A DNA stretch of 64,000 nt from Pinibacter aurantiacus (GTDB lineage Bacteria; Bacteroidota; Bacteroidia; Chitinophagales; Chitinophagaceae): contig NZ_JAHSPG010000018.1 of NCBI RefSeq assembly GCF_019130065.1, positions 609,910-673,909 of the forward strand, in the 5' to 3' direction. Both the position numbers and the translations under genes were made by a program. Shown here one piece after another: positions 35,036 through 43,266 of the stretch. How positions within the stretch are numbered: position 1 is the first letter of the stretch; each line of letters opens with the position of its first letter. A model generated the notes under the pieces. The model was not told the origin of the DNA. It worked only from the letters and a program-made list of their open reading frames with translations, and ran no database searches.

Positions 35036-35604
35036 TATTTTCTGCTTAGGCGGAACGCGATCTTCGTTAGGGGAGTAGATTGTTTCTTTTGCTGAATGAT
35101 TTCAAGTGTGGCAGCATCAGCAAACCTCGGTACGGAGTTTTCAATTTTGCGGAATTCCAACAGTGCTGGGATGGCGGGATGTATGTCTTTAGCATCTTCC
35201 AATTTATCTGTCCATTTGTCTTTCACAAATTGTGGCGCAGATAAAATAAGATCGCTGATCTTTAATGATGCCGATTCCTTTTTAGCGGCAGGTTTCTGAT
35301 TTTTCTCAACCAGCTTTTCAAACACTGCAGCTGTTTCATTATCATCTTGCAGATTAAACGTTGAGCCTGCAAGAGAAAATATTTTTGCTTTCAGTTCATT
35401 GTAACGCTCCATTTCCTGCTTACCAAAGCGGGCATAAGTTTCCAGCTCTGTTTTTGCTTCATCAGTAATCGTGTATCCTAATTTTTCAAGTGCAGCGAGT
35501 GGATTTGCAAGTGCTATATATGCGAGGTCCGTATCATTCCCATATTTTTCCAGCAACCGTGGCATCAGCATTTGCATATCATGCACAGAAGATATTGTTG
35601 CCAT
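35035..35604 (-). CDS. Hypothetical protein (189 aa) of the prenyl-lipid cluster
   Basis: A 189-residue soluble protein without signal or membrane segment. It is mainly helical: YIALANPLAALEKLGYTITDEAKTELETYARFGKQEMERYNELKAKIF is a long helical stretch, and the C-terminal half contains a Lys-rich linker (EKNQKPAAKKESAS) and a second helical unit (DIHPAIPALLEFRKIENSVPRFADAATLEII). The first part resembles short bacterial nitrile-hydratase-leader or NHLP-like helical modules only superficially. No family is assigned. It is the gene before the 1178-residue protein on the same strand (150 bases apart) and divergent from the FAD-dependent reductase gene, so the trio share an 89-base control region. 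Confidence 0.68.
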   Translation of the reverse strand: MATISSVHDMQMLMPRLLEKYGNDTDLAYIALANPLAALEKLGYTITDEAKTELETYARFGKQEMERYNELKAKIFSLAGSTFNLQDDNETAAVFEKLVEKNQKPAAKKESASLKISDLILSAPQFVKDKWTDKLEDAKDIHPAIPALLEFRKIENSVPRFADAATLEIIQQKKQSTPLTKIAFRLSRK

Positions 35605-35660
35605 AAAAAATGATTTGAAGAACTGTAACTGTTACGAAAGTTAGAAAATGTTTTTAATAA

Positions 35661-35688
35661 TTGTACATTTATCACAGAAAGATATTTG
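35661..35688 (+). promoter_or_regulatory. Candidate promoter of the GGR-like gene
   Basis: TTG (35661-35663), 17 bases, then GATATTTG (35681-35688) match TTG-N17-TAnnTTTG with one base off. It ends five bases before ATG 35694, implying a very short or absent leader. Confidence 0.35.
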
Positions 35689-35693
35689 TTAAT

Positions 35694-37175
35694 ATGAAAT
35701 GGGCTTCACCGTTAAATTATGACGCAGATGTTTTCATTGCAGGCGCCGGCCCCGCGGGTGCTGCATGCGCTTACCATCTTTGCAAAAGCGGCCTGAAGGT
35801 GATACTGGCAGATTATCAGGGTTTTCCAAGAGATAAAGTGTGTGGCGATTTTGTAGGGCCCGTTGCCATCAAAGAGTGCGAGCGAATGGGAATAAGCGGT
35901 CACGCAGATTTTCAGCAAACAAATATCATTACGCAAGCTGCCGTTTTTTTGGATGGGAAAAAGTTACTCACAAAATCAATTCCCGAAGTTGATGACCTGC
36001 CTTCTTACGGACGCGTTATTCCACGACAAATATTTGACAACTGGTTGTTGCAGGCCGCTATACAAGCGGGCGCAAGGTTTATACCACTATGCCGCCTCAA
36101 TGATTTTACAGTGTACGACAACGCAGTAGTGTGCAATTGTACCCAAAGCAAAAAGCAGGTCAATTACACCACAAAGCTCATTATTGGTGCTGATGGCAGC
36201 AGCAGTACATGTGCACGTTTACTAAGTGGCAAAAAACCGGATGGCGAAAATCGCATTGTTGCAGTAAGAGCTTATTACAAAAACATCAGTTGCACCCCGC
36301 AACAGGCTGAGTTATACTTCAGCAGTAAGAGTTTTCCCGGATACTATTGGTTTTTTCCCACGGCAAAAAATGAGGCCAATGTGGGCATTGGGATGGTACT
36401 TGAAAACTTCCCTAAAGAAGACATCAGTCTGAAAGACCTACTCAACGAACTGGTGCAAAACGATGATTGTTTGAAAGAAAGAATCGGAAAAGATAGTGTG
36501 GCCGATAAAGTTGTGGGATGGCCGCTATCAACATACAACCCAAAAGCACAAATTACCAATGATAGAGTTGTCTTGATCGGGGACGCTGCGGGTTTGATCA
36601 ACTCGCTAAACGGAGAAGGCATACAATACGCCATGCTAAGCGGGAGATGGGCGGCAGAAACGATCGTTGGTCTTGCGAAATCAAACGATTTTTCAGCAAA
36701 CGCATTGATGGCCTACGATAAAAAAATAAAAGACGAGCTTGGTTATGACATGAGCCTTTCCAACCTCGTCATACAATTCATTCGCAACCGCAATCTCAAC
36801 GACTTCTGGCTGAAACTCCTGCAAATAATGGCTGAAACCGCTGAGCACGACCAAGCATATGCTGATACAGCTGGTGGCATTCTCGCGGGGTTAATGCCAT
36901 CCAACAAAGCAGTGAACATTTCGTTTGTTGGCAAAACAGTTTTGCAGGCATTCAGCACAACCGTGAGAGATACAGGCAACGCAGTATTGAACGGCCCTTC
37001 TGCATTAACAGCATTTGCGTTTGACAAGGCAAGATTTGCCATGAAGAATTTTGTGGGAGCAATAGACCAGCGCAGTGATTACATGCACTGGATTAGAGGC
37101 ATTGCGGAACAATCGATTCATTTGTCAGGGCATGTGGTGAAGCACGCAGTGAAGAAGTTGAAAATTGAAAATTGA
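35694..37175 (+). CDS. FAD-dependent geranylgeranyl-reductase-like flavoprotein
   Basis: A 493-residue protein from ATG 35694; an in-frame TTG at 35661 is less likely as it falls in the promoter. The FAD site is clear: GAGPAGAACAYHL near the N-terminus, KVCGDFVGP, the redox/substrate motif PRQIFDNWLLQAA, and LIGDAAGLINSLNGEGIQYAM, with GADGSSSTCARLL between. The C-terminal 100 residues are helical and Lys/His-rich and longer than usual. The geranylgeranyl reductase family saturates double bonds in prenyl chains (archaeal lipids, phytol, menaquinone tails). It converges with a polyprenyl-synthase gene, which supports a prenyl substrate. The C-terminal LKIEN and the stop are encoded inside a TTGAAAA repeat arm. 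Confidence 0.85.
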   Translation: MKWASPLNYDADVFIAGAGPAGAACAYHLCKSGLKVILADYQGFPRDKVCGDFVGPVAIKECERMGISGHADFQQTNIITQAAVFLDGKKLLTKSIPEVDDLPSYGRVIPRQIFDNWLLQAAIQAGARFIPLCRLNDFTVYDNAVVCNCTQSKKQVNYTTKLIIGADGSSSTCARLLSGKKPDGENRIVAVRAYYKNISCTPQQAELYFSSKSFPGYYWFFPTAKNEANVGIGMVLENFPKEDISLKDLLNELVQNDDCLKERIGKDSVADKVVGWPLSTYNPKAQITNDRVVLIGDAAGLINSLNGEGIQYAMLSGRWAAETIVGLAKSNDFSANALMAYDKKIKDELGYDMSLSNLVIQFIRNRNLNDFWLKLLQIMAETAEHDQAYADTAGGILAGLMPSNKAVNISFVGKTVLQAFSTTVRDTGNAVLNGPSALTAFAFDKARFAMKNFVGAIDQRSDYMHWIRGIAEQSIHLSGHVVKHAVKKLKIEN

Positions 37176-37257
37176 AAATTGAAAATGAGGATGCTCAATG
37201 AAACTAAGAGAACACTGAACTAAAAGTCATTTTCAATTTTCCACTTTCAATTTTCAA
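37158..37257. repeat. TTGAAAA inverted repeat between convergent genes
   Basis: Left arm 37158-37187 and right arm 37228-37257 are reverse complements at 28 of 30 positions. The left arm contains the stop of the flavoprotein gene; the right arm is nine bases from the stop of the polyprenyl-synthase gene. It likely ends transcription from both sides. Confidence 0.85.
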
Positions 37258-37265
37258 TTATTACT

Positions 37266-38303
37266 TCACTTGTCTCGGTTGATCATATACAAAATCATGT
37301 TTTCAAGAAAAGCCTTTTCCTCAGTTTCTGGAAATGCGCTGAACAAAGTGTAGAATTCTTTTAACCCGGCACCGGCAAGGTTTTTGGCCGCCACTCTTCC
37401 TTTTTCAATTGACTTGTATTTTCTCATCAGGTCCATAATATATTCTGTTTCATCAGCAGCTCTTTCTATGCGAGGTTTGTTTAAGTAACTGCTCAAAAAC
37501 TTTTTTTCTTTTTTATTAACACTGTTCAAAAGATAGATCAGCATGAGCGTTCGCTTGCCTTCAAGTATGTCGCCACAAATTTCTTTACCGTATTTTTCTT
37601 TATCCCCCTCAAGATTTAGCAGGTCATCCTGTATCTGGAATGCTGCGCCAATGTAATAACCGAACCTGTTAAAAACATCCGCTTTTACTTTACCCTCCGA
37701 ACCAATAATGGCACCAATGCGAATAGGATGAATACAAGTGTACCAACAGGTTTTCTTTAGTATCATTCTTAAGTAATCATCCTCAGTCATTTCGCAGATA
37801 TTGTCTTTGCGCCAGCCAAGTTCCAATGCTTGCCCCTCCACACTTTCAGTTACCATGTGTTCAATTTCGAGAAATATTTGCCAGGTAAGATCGGGGCCAA
37901 GCGTAGTTAAGTTATTCATTAATGGCCTGATGCTAAGCACATTCATGGCATCACCCACATTTACTGCAATGGGAACGCCGTATTGTGTATGCAAGGTGGG
38001 AAAGCCGCGCCGGTCATCACTTTCGTCCTCCACATCATCATGCACCAAAAATGCGTTGTGATACAGTTCGAGGGCAATGGCAGAATTCATGGCTTGCTCT
38101 TCGCTGCCGCCAAATATCTTGCAGGCTGCAATGCATAAACTGGGTCGGAAACCTTTCCCCGCTCTTTTGGGATAGATCGTTACAAGATCGTAGAGGTATT
38201 GTTTGGGCTCTTTGTCTGGTATGTTCTTTAATAAATAATCTATGCTTAACTCCCGGTAGCGGGACAACTTGCTTAAGAATTTTTCCTCGATGAGTTTATC
38301 CAT
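37266..38303 (-). CDS. Short-chain polyprenyl diphosphate synthase
   Basis: A 345-residue trans-isoprenyl diphosphate synthase. The first aspartate-rich motif is HDDVEDESDDRRG (Asp89-Asp93) and the second is QIQDDLLNLEGD, where the usual fifth Asp is Asn, as in several GGPP synthases. KRAGKGFRPSL carries the basic diphosphate-binding residues. A Phe lies four residues before the first motif, which normally limits the product to C15-C20, so farnesyl or geranylgeranyl diphosphate is likely. The enzyme joins IPP units to an allylic starter in the cytoplasm. It starts 3 bases after the stop of the 251-residue protein gene, so they are co-transcribed, and it faces the GGR-like gene. Confidence 0.9.
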   Translation of the reverse strand: MDKLIEEKFLSKLSRYRELSIDYLLKNIPDKEPKQYLYDLVTIYPKRAGKGFRPSLCIAACKIFGGSEEQAMNSAIALELYHNAFLVHDDVEDESDDRRGFPTLHTQYGVPIAVNVGDAMNVLSIRPLMNNLTTLGPDLTWQIFLEIEHMVTESVEGQALELGWRKDNICEMTEDDYLRMILKKTCWYTCIHPIRIGAIIGSEGKVKADVFNRFGYYIGAAFQIQDDLLNLEGDKEKYGKEICGDILEGKRTLMLIYLLNSVNKKEKKFLSSYLNKPRIERAADETEYIMDLMRKYKSIEKGRVAAKNLAGAGLKEFYTLFSAFPETEEKAFLENMILYMINRDK

Positions 38304-38306
38304 TCA

Positions 38307-39062
38307 TTATACAATTTTTACCAGCAGTGTGGCCTTCACATTGTCAAGGTCCTTAGCTTGCACAAACGATGTGTAGTTTCCCGTTTTTGCAGATGCAGGA
38401 ACAACAATCTTCACGTTAACAATACCGGAAGTGTTAGGTTCAATTGCAAGAGGATTGGGTGAAAACGAAAGGGCAGAAGCGGCCAGCGTATTACCGTTTT
38501 CATTGGTCAGTGGTGTTGCTGTAAAGAACAAGCTTTTCGAATTGTTTTTGTCATCATTCTCCAGCTTCACCGGTATTTCCAGTGATTCGCCGGGCTTTAT
38601 GTCCTGCGGTACTTGTATCAATGGAATATGCGTTTGCTGCACAGGTTTGGTAGTTGTGGTGCCATTTTCCTGCTTGATGCTGATGAGGTTAGATGAAATT
38701 TTCTCAACACTGTTTACCGCTATGGTAGTAAAATCAATGAACAGGTCGATGATGTCGTGCACGTCTTTTCTAAACCGGCTCAAGAGCTCTTCGCTTTGCG
38801 TACTGTTTATTTTCAGAGATGGATTGCGCAACTTTGGAACGTCTATCAGTTTATCTTCTACCTGGCGGGCGGCAACAATTCCCTTTGCAATTTCTTCCTC
38901 CAGAATATTTACCGCTTTGAATACAATCTTAGATGCGCTGTTGATAACGCCCTTGGATTCAGTTTTAATTTTCGACGCAATTTCTTCGACTTTCTTCTCT
39001 TCGGTTTTTTCATTTGAAGAGGTGGGTGCCGCGGTTGCTTTAGGTGTTTTGCTTGCTGCCAT
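38307..39062 (-). CDS. Hypothetical protein with helical N-terminus and NEW3/Ig-like C-terminal domain
   Basis: A 251-residue protein without signal peptide. The N-terminus is low-complexity (PKATAAPTSSNEKTEEKK), followed by about 100 residues of amphipathic helix (KIVFKAVNILEEEIAKGIVAARQVEDK, DVHDIIDLFIDFTTIAVNSVEKISS). The C-terminal 100 residues are a beta-sandwich (VPQDIKPGESLEIPVKLENDDKN, LSFSPNPLAIEPNTSGIVNVKIVVPASAKTGNYTSFVQA) like NEW3 or CARDB extracellular domains, yet no export signal is present. I cannot name the family. It sits 32 bases after the 117-residue gene and 3 bases before the polyprenyl synthase, so it belongs to that operon. Confidence 0.7.
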   Translation of the reverse strand: MAASKTPKATAAPTSSNEKTEEKKVEEIASKIKTESKGVINSASKIVFKAVNILEEEIAKGIVAARQVEDKLIDVPKLRNPSLKINSTQSEELLSRFRKDVHDIIDLFIDFTTIAVNSVEKISSNLISIKQENGTTTTKPVQQTHIPLIQVPQDIKPGESLEIPVKLENDDKNNSKSLFFTATPLTNENGNTLAASALSFSPNPLAIEPNTSGIVNVKIVVPASAKTGNYTSFVQAKDLDNVKATLLVKIV

Positions 39063-39094
39063 AAGATGGTTTATTGTGGAGAGGCTTACGAAAA

Positions 39095-39448
39095 TTAACT
39101 TGGCGTATCGGTTGTTGGCTTTGTTTCTCCTGTATTGTCCTTTACAACATTATTATCCTTGTTGTCCCTGCAATTAAACAACCGTGTGATACCTTTCACG
39201 ACAATTTCAGCGAATGGCTGACCCAGTAGATTGATGGCGACGCGGTAACTGCTTTCAGCACAAATGGGTTCACATAACTTTATACAGAACGGAACCATCT
39301 TTCCCTCCGGAATGGCCACGTTCATATTGACAAATAATGGCGTTTTTTCCGTATTCATCATTTCTAACTGAACAGGTTTCGGAAAGTCGTGCTGCAGAAG
39401 AGCTTCCTGTTTCGGCCATTCTACAATGTGCACTTCATTTTGCTCCAT
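39095..39448 (-). CDS. Hypothetical protein (117 aa), first gene of the prenyl operon
   Basis: A 117-residue cytoplasmic-looking protein, predicted mostly beta (QLEMMNTEKTPLFVNMNVAIPEGKMVPFCIKLCEPICAESSYRVAINLLGQPFAEIVVKG split by turns), with a CxxxxCA segment and a third Cys (LFNCRD), and a disordered Asp/Thr/Asn-rich tail. No family recognised. It is upstream of the 251-residue protein and the polyprenyl synthase on the same strand with gaps of 32 and 3 bases. That tight spacing is the only clue to function. Confidence 0.65.
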   Translation of the reverse strand: MEQNEVHIVEWPKQEALLQHDFPKPVQLEMMNTEKTPLFVNMNVAIPEGKMVPFCIKLCEPICAESSYRVAINLLGQPFAEIVVKGITRLFNCRDNKDNNVVKDNTGETKPTTDTPS

Positions 39449-39554
39449 ATGTGTGTTGTTAGCGAATCAGAAAATATAGATGTCTTACAAACAAGAAAGG
39501 CAATGGTTTAGGGCAGGATGATAAAAAGTACAAAAAATAACAGATCGCGTCAAG

Positions 39555-39743
39555 AGGAATTAATAATTAATAAAGAATAATTAACAGGGTTGGAGGTGGA
39601 ACGGGTTGTATGAGGCTTCGACAAACTCAGCCCGACACTCCACTGATGCAGTCAGGCTGAGCTTGTCAAAGCCCAATTAAACGGAAATACTAACCGTAAA
39701 ATATTTTGACGAAACGACGCTAATTCTTAATTTATAATTCCTG
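39555..39743. repeat. Nested inverted repeats: AATTAAT family outside, CTTCGACAA/TTGTCAA family inside
   Basis: Outer arms 39555-39585 (AATTAATAATTAATAAAGAA words) and 39721-39743 (TTCTTAATTTATAATTCC). Inner arms GGCTTCGACAAACTCAGCC... (39614-39636) and the matching GGCTGAGCTTGTCAAAGCC end (39651-39673) pair at nearly all positions. They fill most of the 351-base gap upstream of the prenyl operon and the gene at 39800. Confidence 0.78.
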
Positions 39744-39799
39744 TTGAAGAAATGTGCACTATTTCATCTAATTTGTAAACTGCAATCATCCTAACCCGT

Positions 39800-40363
39800 A
39801 TGCAACTTTCTATTACCACAATCCTGCTTTGCATGTCAACTGCATTGTTCTCTCAAACCGTGGTGAACAGCAACCATGATCATTTTAGCAGCGACATTGA
39901 ACCATCAGAAAAAATTTCTCTCACACTTCATGTAAAGGACAGCCTAAACAAGCTTCCTAAGGATCATAAAGACTTCTTTTATGTATCATTTATCTGCACC
40001 ATAAAAAACAATACCGCGGACACCGTATTTGTTGTTGCACCAGTATCCTACAAAATAATTCCACACCCCTGGATAATTTCTATTAATGAAAGTGCAGCAC
40101 ATTTTTGGTACGGCGACCTGGGATGTGCGCCTCCATTCAACATTGACAATATTATTAAGCTAGCGCCCGGAGCAGCAATTGATAAGATTTTCAAATGGCA
40201 CGATTTTATTTCTAATTTTTCAACAAAGCCGGGAACATACAAAGCCAAAGTAAAGTACAGCTATACCGGCAGCACCACATGGGTAATCGGAACGGGCAAA
40301 GAACTGATTACTGATTTAAAAACCGGCTATTCAAACGAAGTGTTATTTACTATCCAGAATTAG
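39800..40363 (+). CDS. Hypothetical secreted protein (187 aa)
   Basis: A 187-residue protein with a signal peptide ending near TALFSQ (residue 19). The mature part is beta-rich, like an immunoglobulin-type sandwich: KISLTLHVKDSLNKLPKDHKDFFYVSFICTIKNNTADTVFVVAPVSYKI followed by APGAAIDKIFKWHDFISNF and a final GTYKAKVKYSYTGSTTWVIG. A single CAPPF segment is notable. It is not similar to a family I know. Divergent from the prenyl operon across the nested repeat, so no shared operon. Confidence 0.65.
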   Translation: MQLSITTILLCMSTALFSQTVVNSNHDHFSSDIEPSEKISLTLHVKDSLNKLPKDHKDFFYVSFICTIKNNTADTVFVVAPVSYKIIPHPWIISINESAAHFWYGDLGCAPPFNIDNIIKLAPGAAIDKIFKWHDFISNFSTKPGTYKAKVKYSYTGSTTWVIGTGKELITDLKTGYSNEVLFTIQN

Positions 40364-40373
40364 CACATCCCGT

Positions 40374-40402
40374 TTGACGGTTAGTCTTGCATAATTACTT
40401 TG
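40374..40402 (+). promoter_or_regulatory. Candidate promoter of the PhzF-DinB pair
   Basis: TTG (40374-40376), 18 bases, then TTACTTTG (40395-40402) differ from TTG-N17-23-TAnnTTTG at one base. The leader to ATG 40521 would be about 110 bases. Confidence 0.35.
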
Positions 40403-40520
40403 CCAATAAGTTGATACGTTCCGTAAATTTAATCATTGCAAAAAATGCAGTAGATAAATAAACTACCAGTATTTTCTATCTTATCATGAATAACATTTTC
40501 ATTCAACTCAAAACTCACAG

Positions 40521-41321
40521 ATGAAGACTTACTTTGTTGATTCATTTACAAAAGAAAAATTCAAAGGAAACCCGGCTGCGGTTTGCATTGTATCCAGCGA
40601 TCTTGAAGATGGCACCATGCAACACATTGCTACCGAGATCGGGTTTTCAGAAACTGCTTTTATCAAACACGTTTCGGACAACACTTACACAATAAGATTT
40701 TTCACGCCGAAGATTGAAATTCCTTTGTGCGGCCATGCGACACTTGCTTCCGCGAAAATCATTTTCAACACGACTCCGCTGGAAACAATAAAATTTATCA
40801 ATTGCAATAATGTTGAGCTGGCAATTGATAAAATGAGAGACAAGATTAAAATGCAGTTCCCAGTTTATGAAACAGAGGAAATAGACAATGTTCCGCAAGC
40901 GATGCTCGATGCATTAGGAATTAAAAATATCATTGACAAAAGATACAGCCGCAACAACAAGATCATCCAGTTGGAAATTGAAAGCGCCGATGATCTTGCA
41001 AACCTTGCACCGGATTTTACCGCTTTGATCAATTCTTACAAAGGAATTAATGGCGTATTGGTCACCGCTATTTCCGACAATAAGGATGCTGATTTTCACT
41101 ATCGCTATTTCTGGCCATGGGCAGGAACAAATGAAGATCCTGTAACGGGCGGCGTACAAACATTTTTGACTAAATATTGGGCAACAAAACTTCACAAAAC
41201 AAAACTGAACGCTTACCAGTCGTCACTGAGAACCGGCACCATGAGCACCGAGTTACTACAGGACAAAGTCTGCATTGTTGGAGAGGCGGTAATCGTATTG
41301 GAAGGACAATTTAACCTATAA
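40521..41321 (+). CDS. PhzF-family isomerase/epimerase-like protein
   Basis: A 266-residue cytoplasmic protein of the PhzF fold. VDSFTKEKFKGNPAAVC is the family start, GFSETAF carries the conserved catalytic glutamate, CGHATLAS is the third motif and the C-terminal half has NEDPVTGGVQTFLTKYW. In phenazine producers PhzF isomerises trans-2,3-dihydro-3-hydroxyanthranilate, but most family members like this one have unknown substrates; no phenazine gene is nearby. It is followed 2 bases later by the DinB-like gene, so both are co-transcribed. Confidence 0.9.
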   Translation: MKTYFVDSFTKEKFKGNPAAVCIVSSDLEDGTMQHIATEIGFSETAFIKHVSDNTYTIRFFTPKIEIPLCGHATLASAKIIFNTTPLETIKFINCNNVELAIDKMRDKIKMQFPVYETEEIDNVPQAMLDALGIKNIIDKRYSRNNKIIQLEIESADDLANLAPDFTALINSYKGINGVLVTAISDNKDADFHYRYFWPWAGTNEDPVTGGVQTFLTKYWATKLHKTKLNAYQSSLRTGTMSTELLQDKVCIVGEAVIVLEGQFNL

Positions 41322-41323
41322 CC

Positions 41324-41770
41324 ATGTTGACAGAAACACTACGTACATTGTTCAACAGGGACTTGAATCGCCTGCGTTCCGAGATAGAGCAATACAAAAA
41401 CGAAGAAGATATTTGGAAGATAGATGGTCAGATTAAAAACACTGCCGGTAATCTGTGCCTGCATCTCGTTGGCAACCTGAACACCTACATTGGAAAGGAG
41501 TTAGGCAAAACAGGTTATGTAAGAAATCGTGAGCTTGAATTTTCGTTAAAGAATGTGCCAAGAAAAGAGTTGCTTGAAAAGATCGACGACACCATTGCCA
41601 TGATCAATCAAACTTTCGAATGGCTCGATGAAAAAGCACTTGCAGCCGAATATCCCGTTTTAGTGTTTGAAGAAATGACTTCAACGGAATATTTGCTGGT
41701 GCATTTGACCACGCATTTAACCTATCATTTAGGACAGATAAACTATCACAGGCGGTTGATTGAAGAATAA
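41324..41770 (+). CDS. DinB-like (DUF1572) metalloprotein
   Basis: A 148-residue four-helix protein. NLCLHLVGNLNTYIGKELGKTG near the middle and HLTTHLTYHLGQINYHRRL at the C-terminus provide the three histidines of the DinB metal site. DUF1572/DinB proteins bind zinc or nickel and some are thiol transferases; the exact activity is unknown. The gene starts two bases after the PhzF stop and is certainly on the same transcript. The pair may handle a thiol- or amine-containing small molecule, which is speculation. Confidence 0.82.
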   Translation: MLTETLRTLFNRDLNRLRSEIEQYKNEEDIWKIDGQIKNTAGNLCLHLVGNLNTYIGKELGKTGYVRNRELEFSLKNVPRKELLEKIDDTIAMINQTFEWLDEKALAAEYPVLVFEEMTSTEYLLVHLTTHLTYHLGQINYHRRLIEE

Positions 41771-41854
41771 GATAACAATGAGATACGGGTTTTCATTACT
41801 TTACGAGTATTCTTTTTAACCATCTATTTTTAATATTGACTACTAACCCAGGCA

Positions 41855-42223
41855 ATGAACATAAATTTCTTACGGCAACGCCCCGCAATAACCTTTATCA
41901 TTTTCGTTTCAATGCTTTTTACAATAATCCTCTGGGGACGTTTTGTAACCATACCCAATCAAATAAAAAGAGACAATTTATTTTACAAGAGTGAAATAAA
42001 CAATGGCATCATAAAATATGCCGAGCCCGGCAAGGGTACATCCCGCTTTAAAATAGAGGGCAGAGATACTGTATATGAATTCCAACCTAAAATGCATGCA
42101 ATTTTGAATGGTGAACGGAGCTTTTACTCCGTGGCGGAACCCGGAGACACTGTTATCAAACATGCATATTCAGACACACTCACCCTAATTCATAAAAGAA
42201 GCAAATACCAATACCTCTATTAA
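41855..42223 (+). CDS. Hypothetical protein with one N-terminal membrane segment
   Basis: A 122-residue protein with one hydrophobic segment (AITFIIFVSMLFTIILWGRFV) near the N-terminus, then a soluble, beta-rich domain (KSEINNGIIKYAEPGKGTSRFKIEGRDTVYEF, SVAEPGDTVIKHAYSDTLTLIHK). This looks like a small membrane-anchored domain of the kind common in Bacteroidota; no family named. Its TAA stop at 42221-42223 overlaps, on the opposite strand, the stop of the alpha/beta hydrolase gene. Confidence 0.62.
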   Translation: MNINFLRQRPAITFIIFVSMLFTIILWGRFVTIPNQIKRDNLFYKSEINNGIIKYAEPGKGTSRFKIEGRDTVYEFQPKMHAILNGERSFYSVAEPGDTVIKHAYSDTLTLIHKRSKYQYLY

Positions 42224-43266
42224 TGCATTGAAATCATTGGCCCCGCATTCATAAAATGTTCTGCCACCCAATCATGGATTTCTTGCTTCGCCTGCATTGA
42301 AAGCGGTATATCATTGTATGGCCCGTTATAACATCTGTCAGCCAGTTTAAATGGATGTATAGCGCCTTTAATGGTGGTCACCTGAATGTTTGAAGGCACG
42401 TTGTTTTCATAAAGTTTGTCAAGCGCGTTGATGCTTTTTTGAGGTGAGACGAGTGGATCATTTTCACAAAACATCAGGAACAAAGGCTTCTTTACATTTT
42501 TCAAATAGTCAGCAGGTTCAAAATCCTTTATGATGCTAAGCTGTTTCCATTCTGGTTGAAAAGGGAAAAAGCTGGTGAACCAAAAATCAAAACGTACCTG
42601 GTTAGTCGCTTTAATGTAAGCGTCCGGCTCAGAGAGATTTTCCCGGCACATAAAGTTGCTGGTATAATCATTGGTCACCTGATCCCTTACACCGAAAGTT
42701 GGCCCTGCCATAGAAATTGCACCGGCAAAGCTCTGCGGATATTTCGCGAGGCATATCTGTGCAATCCATCCGCCCTGGCTATGTCCCACAACAATTATCT
42801 TGTTCGTATCAATAAAAGGAAGCGAGTGCAAATAGTCAGCCGCCGCCTTTACATCAGCCGCTCTGTCTTCAAAGGAAGCTGAATACCAATCGCCTTCAGA
42901 TTCACCAACGCCGCGTTTATCAAAGTATAAAAACACCATGCTGTCCCTCGCAAAATTCTGTTCGTACAAAGTGTCAAGAAATGAAGCGTAGTAATTGTCT
43001 GCGTAAGATGATTGCCCACCAGAGCCAGGACAAAAAATAATTGCAGGTAATTTCTTATTGGTATTTGCAGGGGCCTTCAACCGGCCACGCAACGTACTCG
43101 ATTCGCCTTTGAAAGATATTTTTGTTCCGCTACTCGAGGCAGTAGCATTTAACCATTTTATGGGCTGCTTGGAAAAGAAAAATACCGGATGCAGGAAGTT
43201 GGCATACAAAGAAACAGCAATCACGAACAGTACGGTATAAAGAAAAATTCGTCGGAGAAATTTCAT
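42220..43266 (-). CDS. Membrane-anchored alpha/beta-hydrolase
   Basis: A 348-residue protein. I chose ATG at 43266 (MKFLRRIFLYTVLFVIAVSLY), a signal or anchor segment; a TTG three codons upstream is possible but unnecessary. The hydrolase core has IFCPGSGGQSSYADNYY, the elbow VVGHSQGGW with its nucleophile Ser, LMFCENDPLVSP for the acid and GAIHPFKLADRC for the His. It resembles the dienelactone-hydrolase/acyl-peptidase group acting on esters; specificity is not clear. The gene is convergent and overlaps the end of the preceding small gene by four bases (TTAA serves both stops). Confidence 0.82.
   Translation of the reverse strand: MKFLRRIFLYTVLFVIAVSLYANFLHPVFFFSKQPIKWLNATASSSGTKISFKGESSTLRGRLKAPANTNKKLPAIIFCPGSGGQSSYADNYYASFLDTLYEQNFARDSMVFLYFDKRGVGESEGDWYSASFEDRAADVKAAADYLHSLPFIDTNKIIVVGHSQGGWIAQICLAKYPQSFAGAISMAGPTFGVRDQVTNDYTSNFMCRENLSEPDAYIKATNQVRFDFWFTSFFPFQPEWKQLSIIKDFEPADYLKNVKKPLFLMFCENDPLVSPQKSINALDKLYENNVPSNIQVTTIKGAIHPFKLADRCYNGPYNDIPLSMQAKQEIHDWVAEHFMNAGPMISMH

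Noticed and set aside
38431..39177. 248-codon plus-strand frame across the 251- and 117-residue genes
   Set aside because: It crosses two adjacent genes and has Ser/Phe-rich shadow composition; the minus-strand frames are spaced as an operon.
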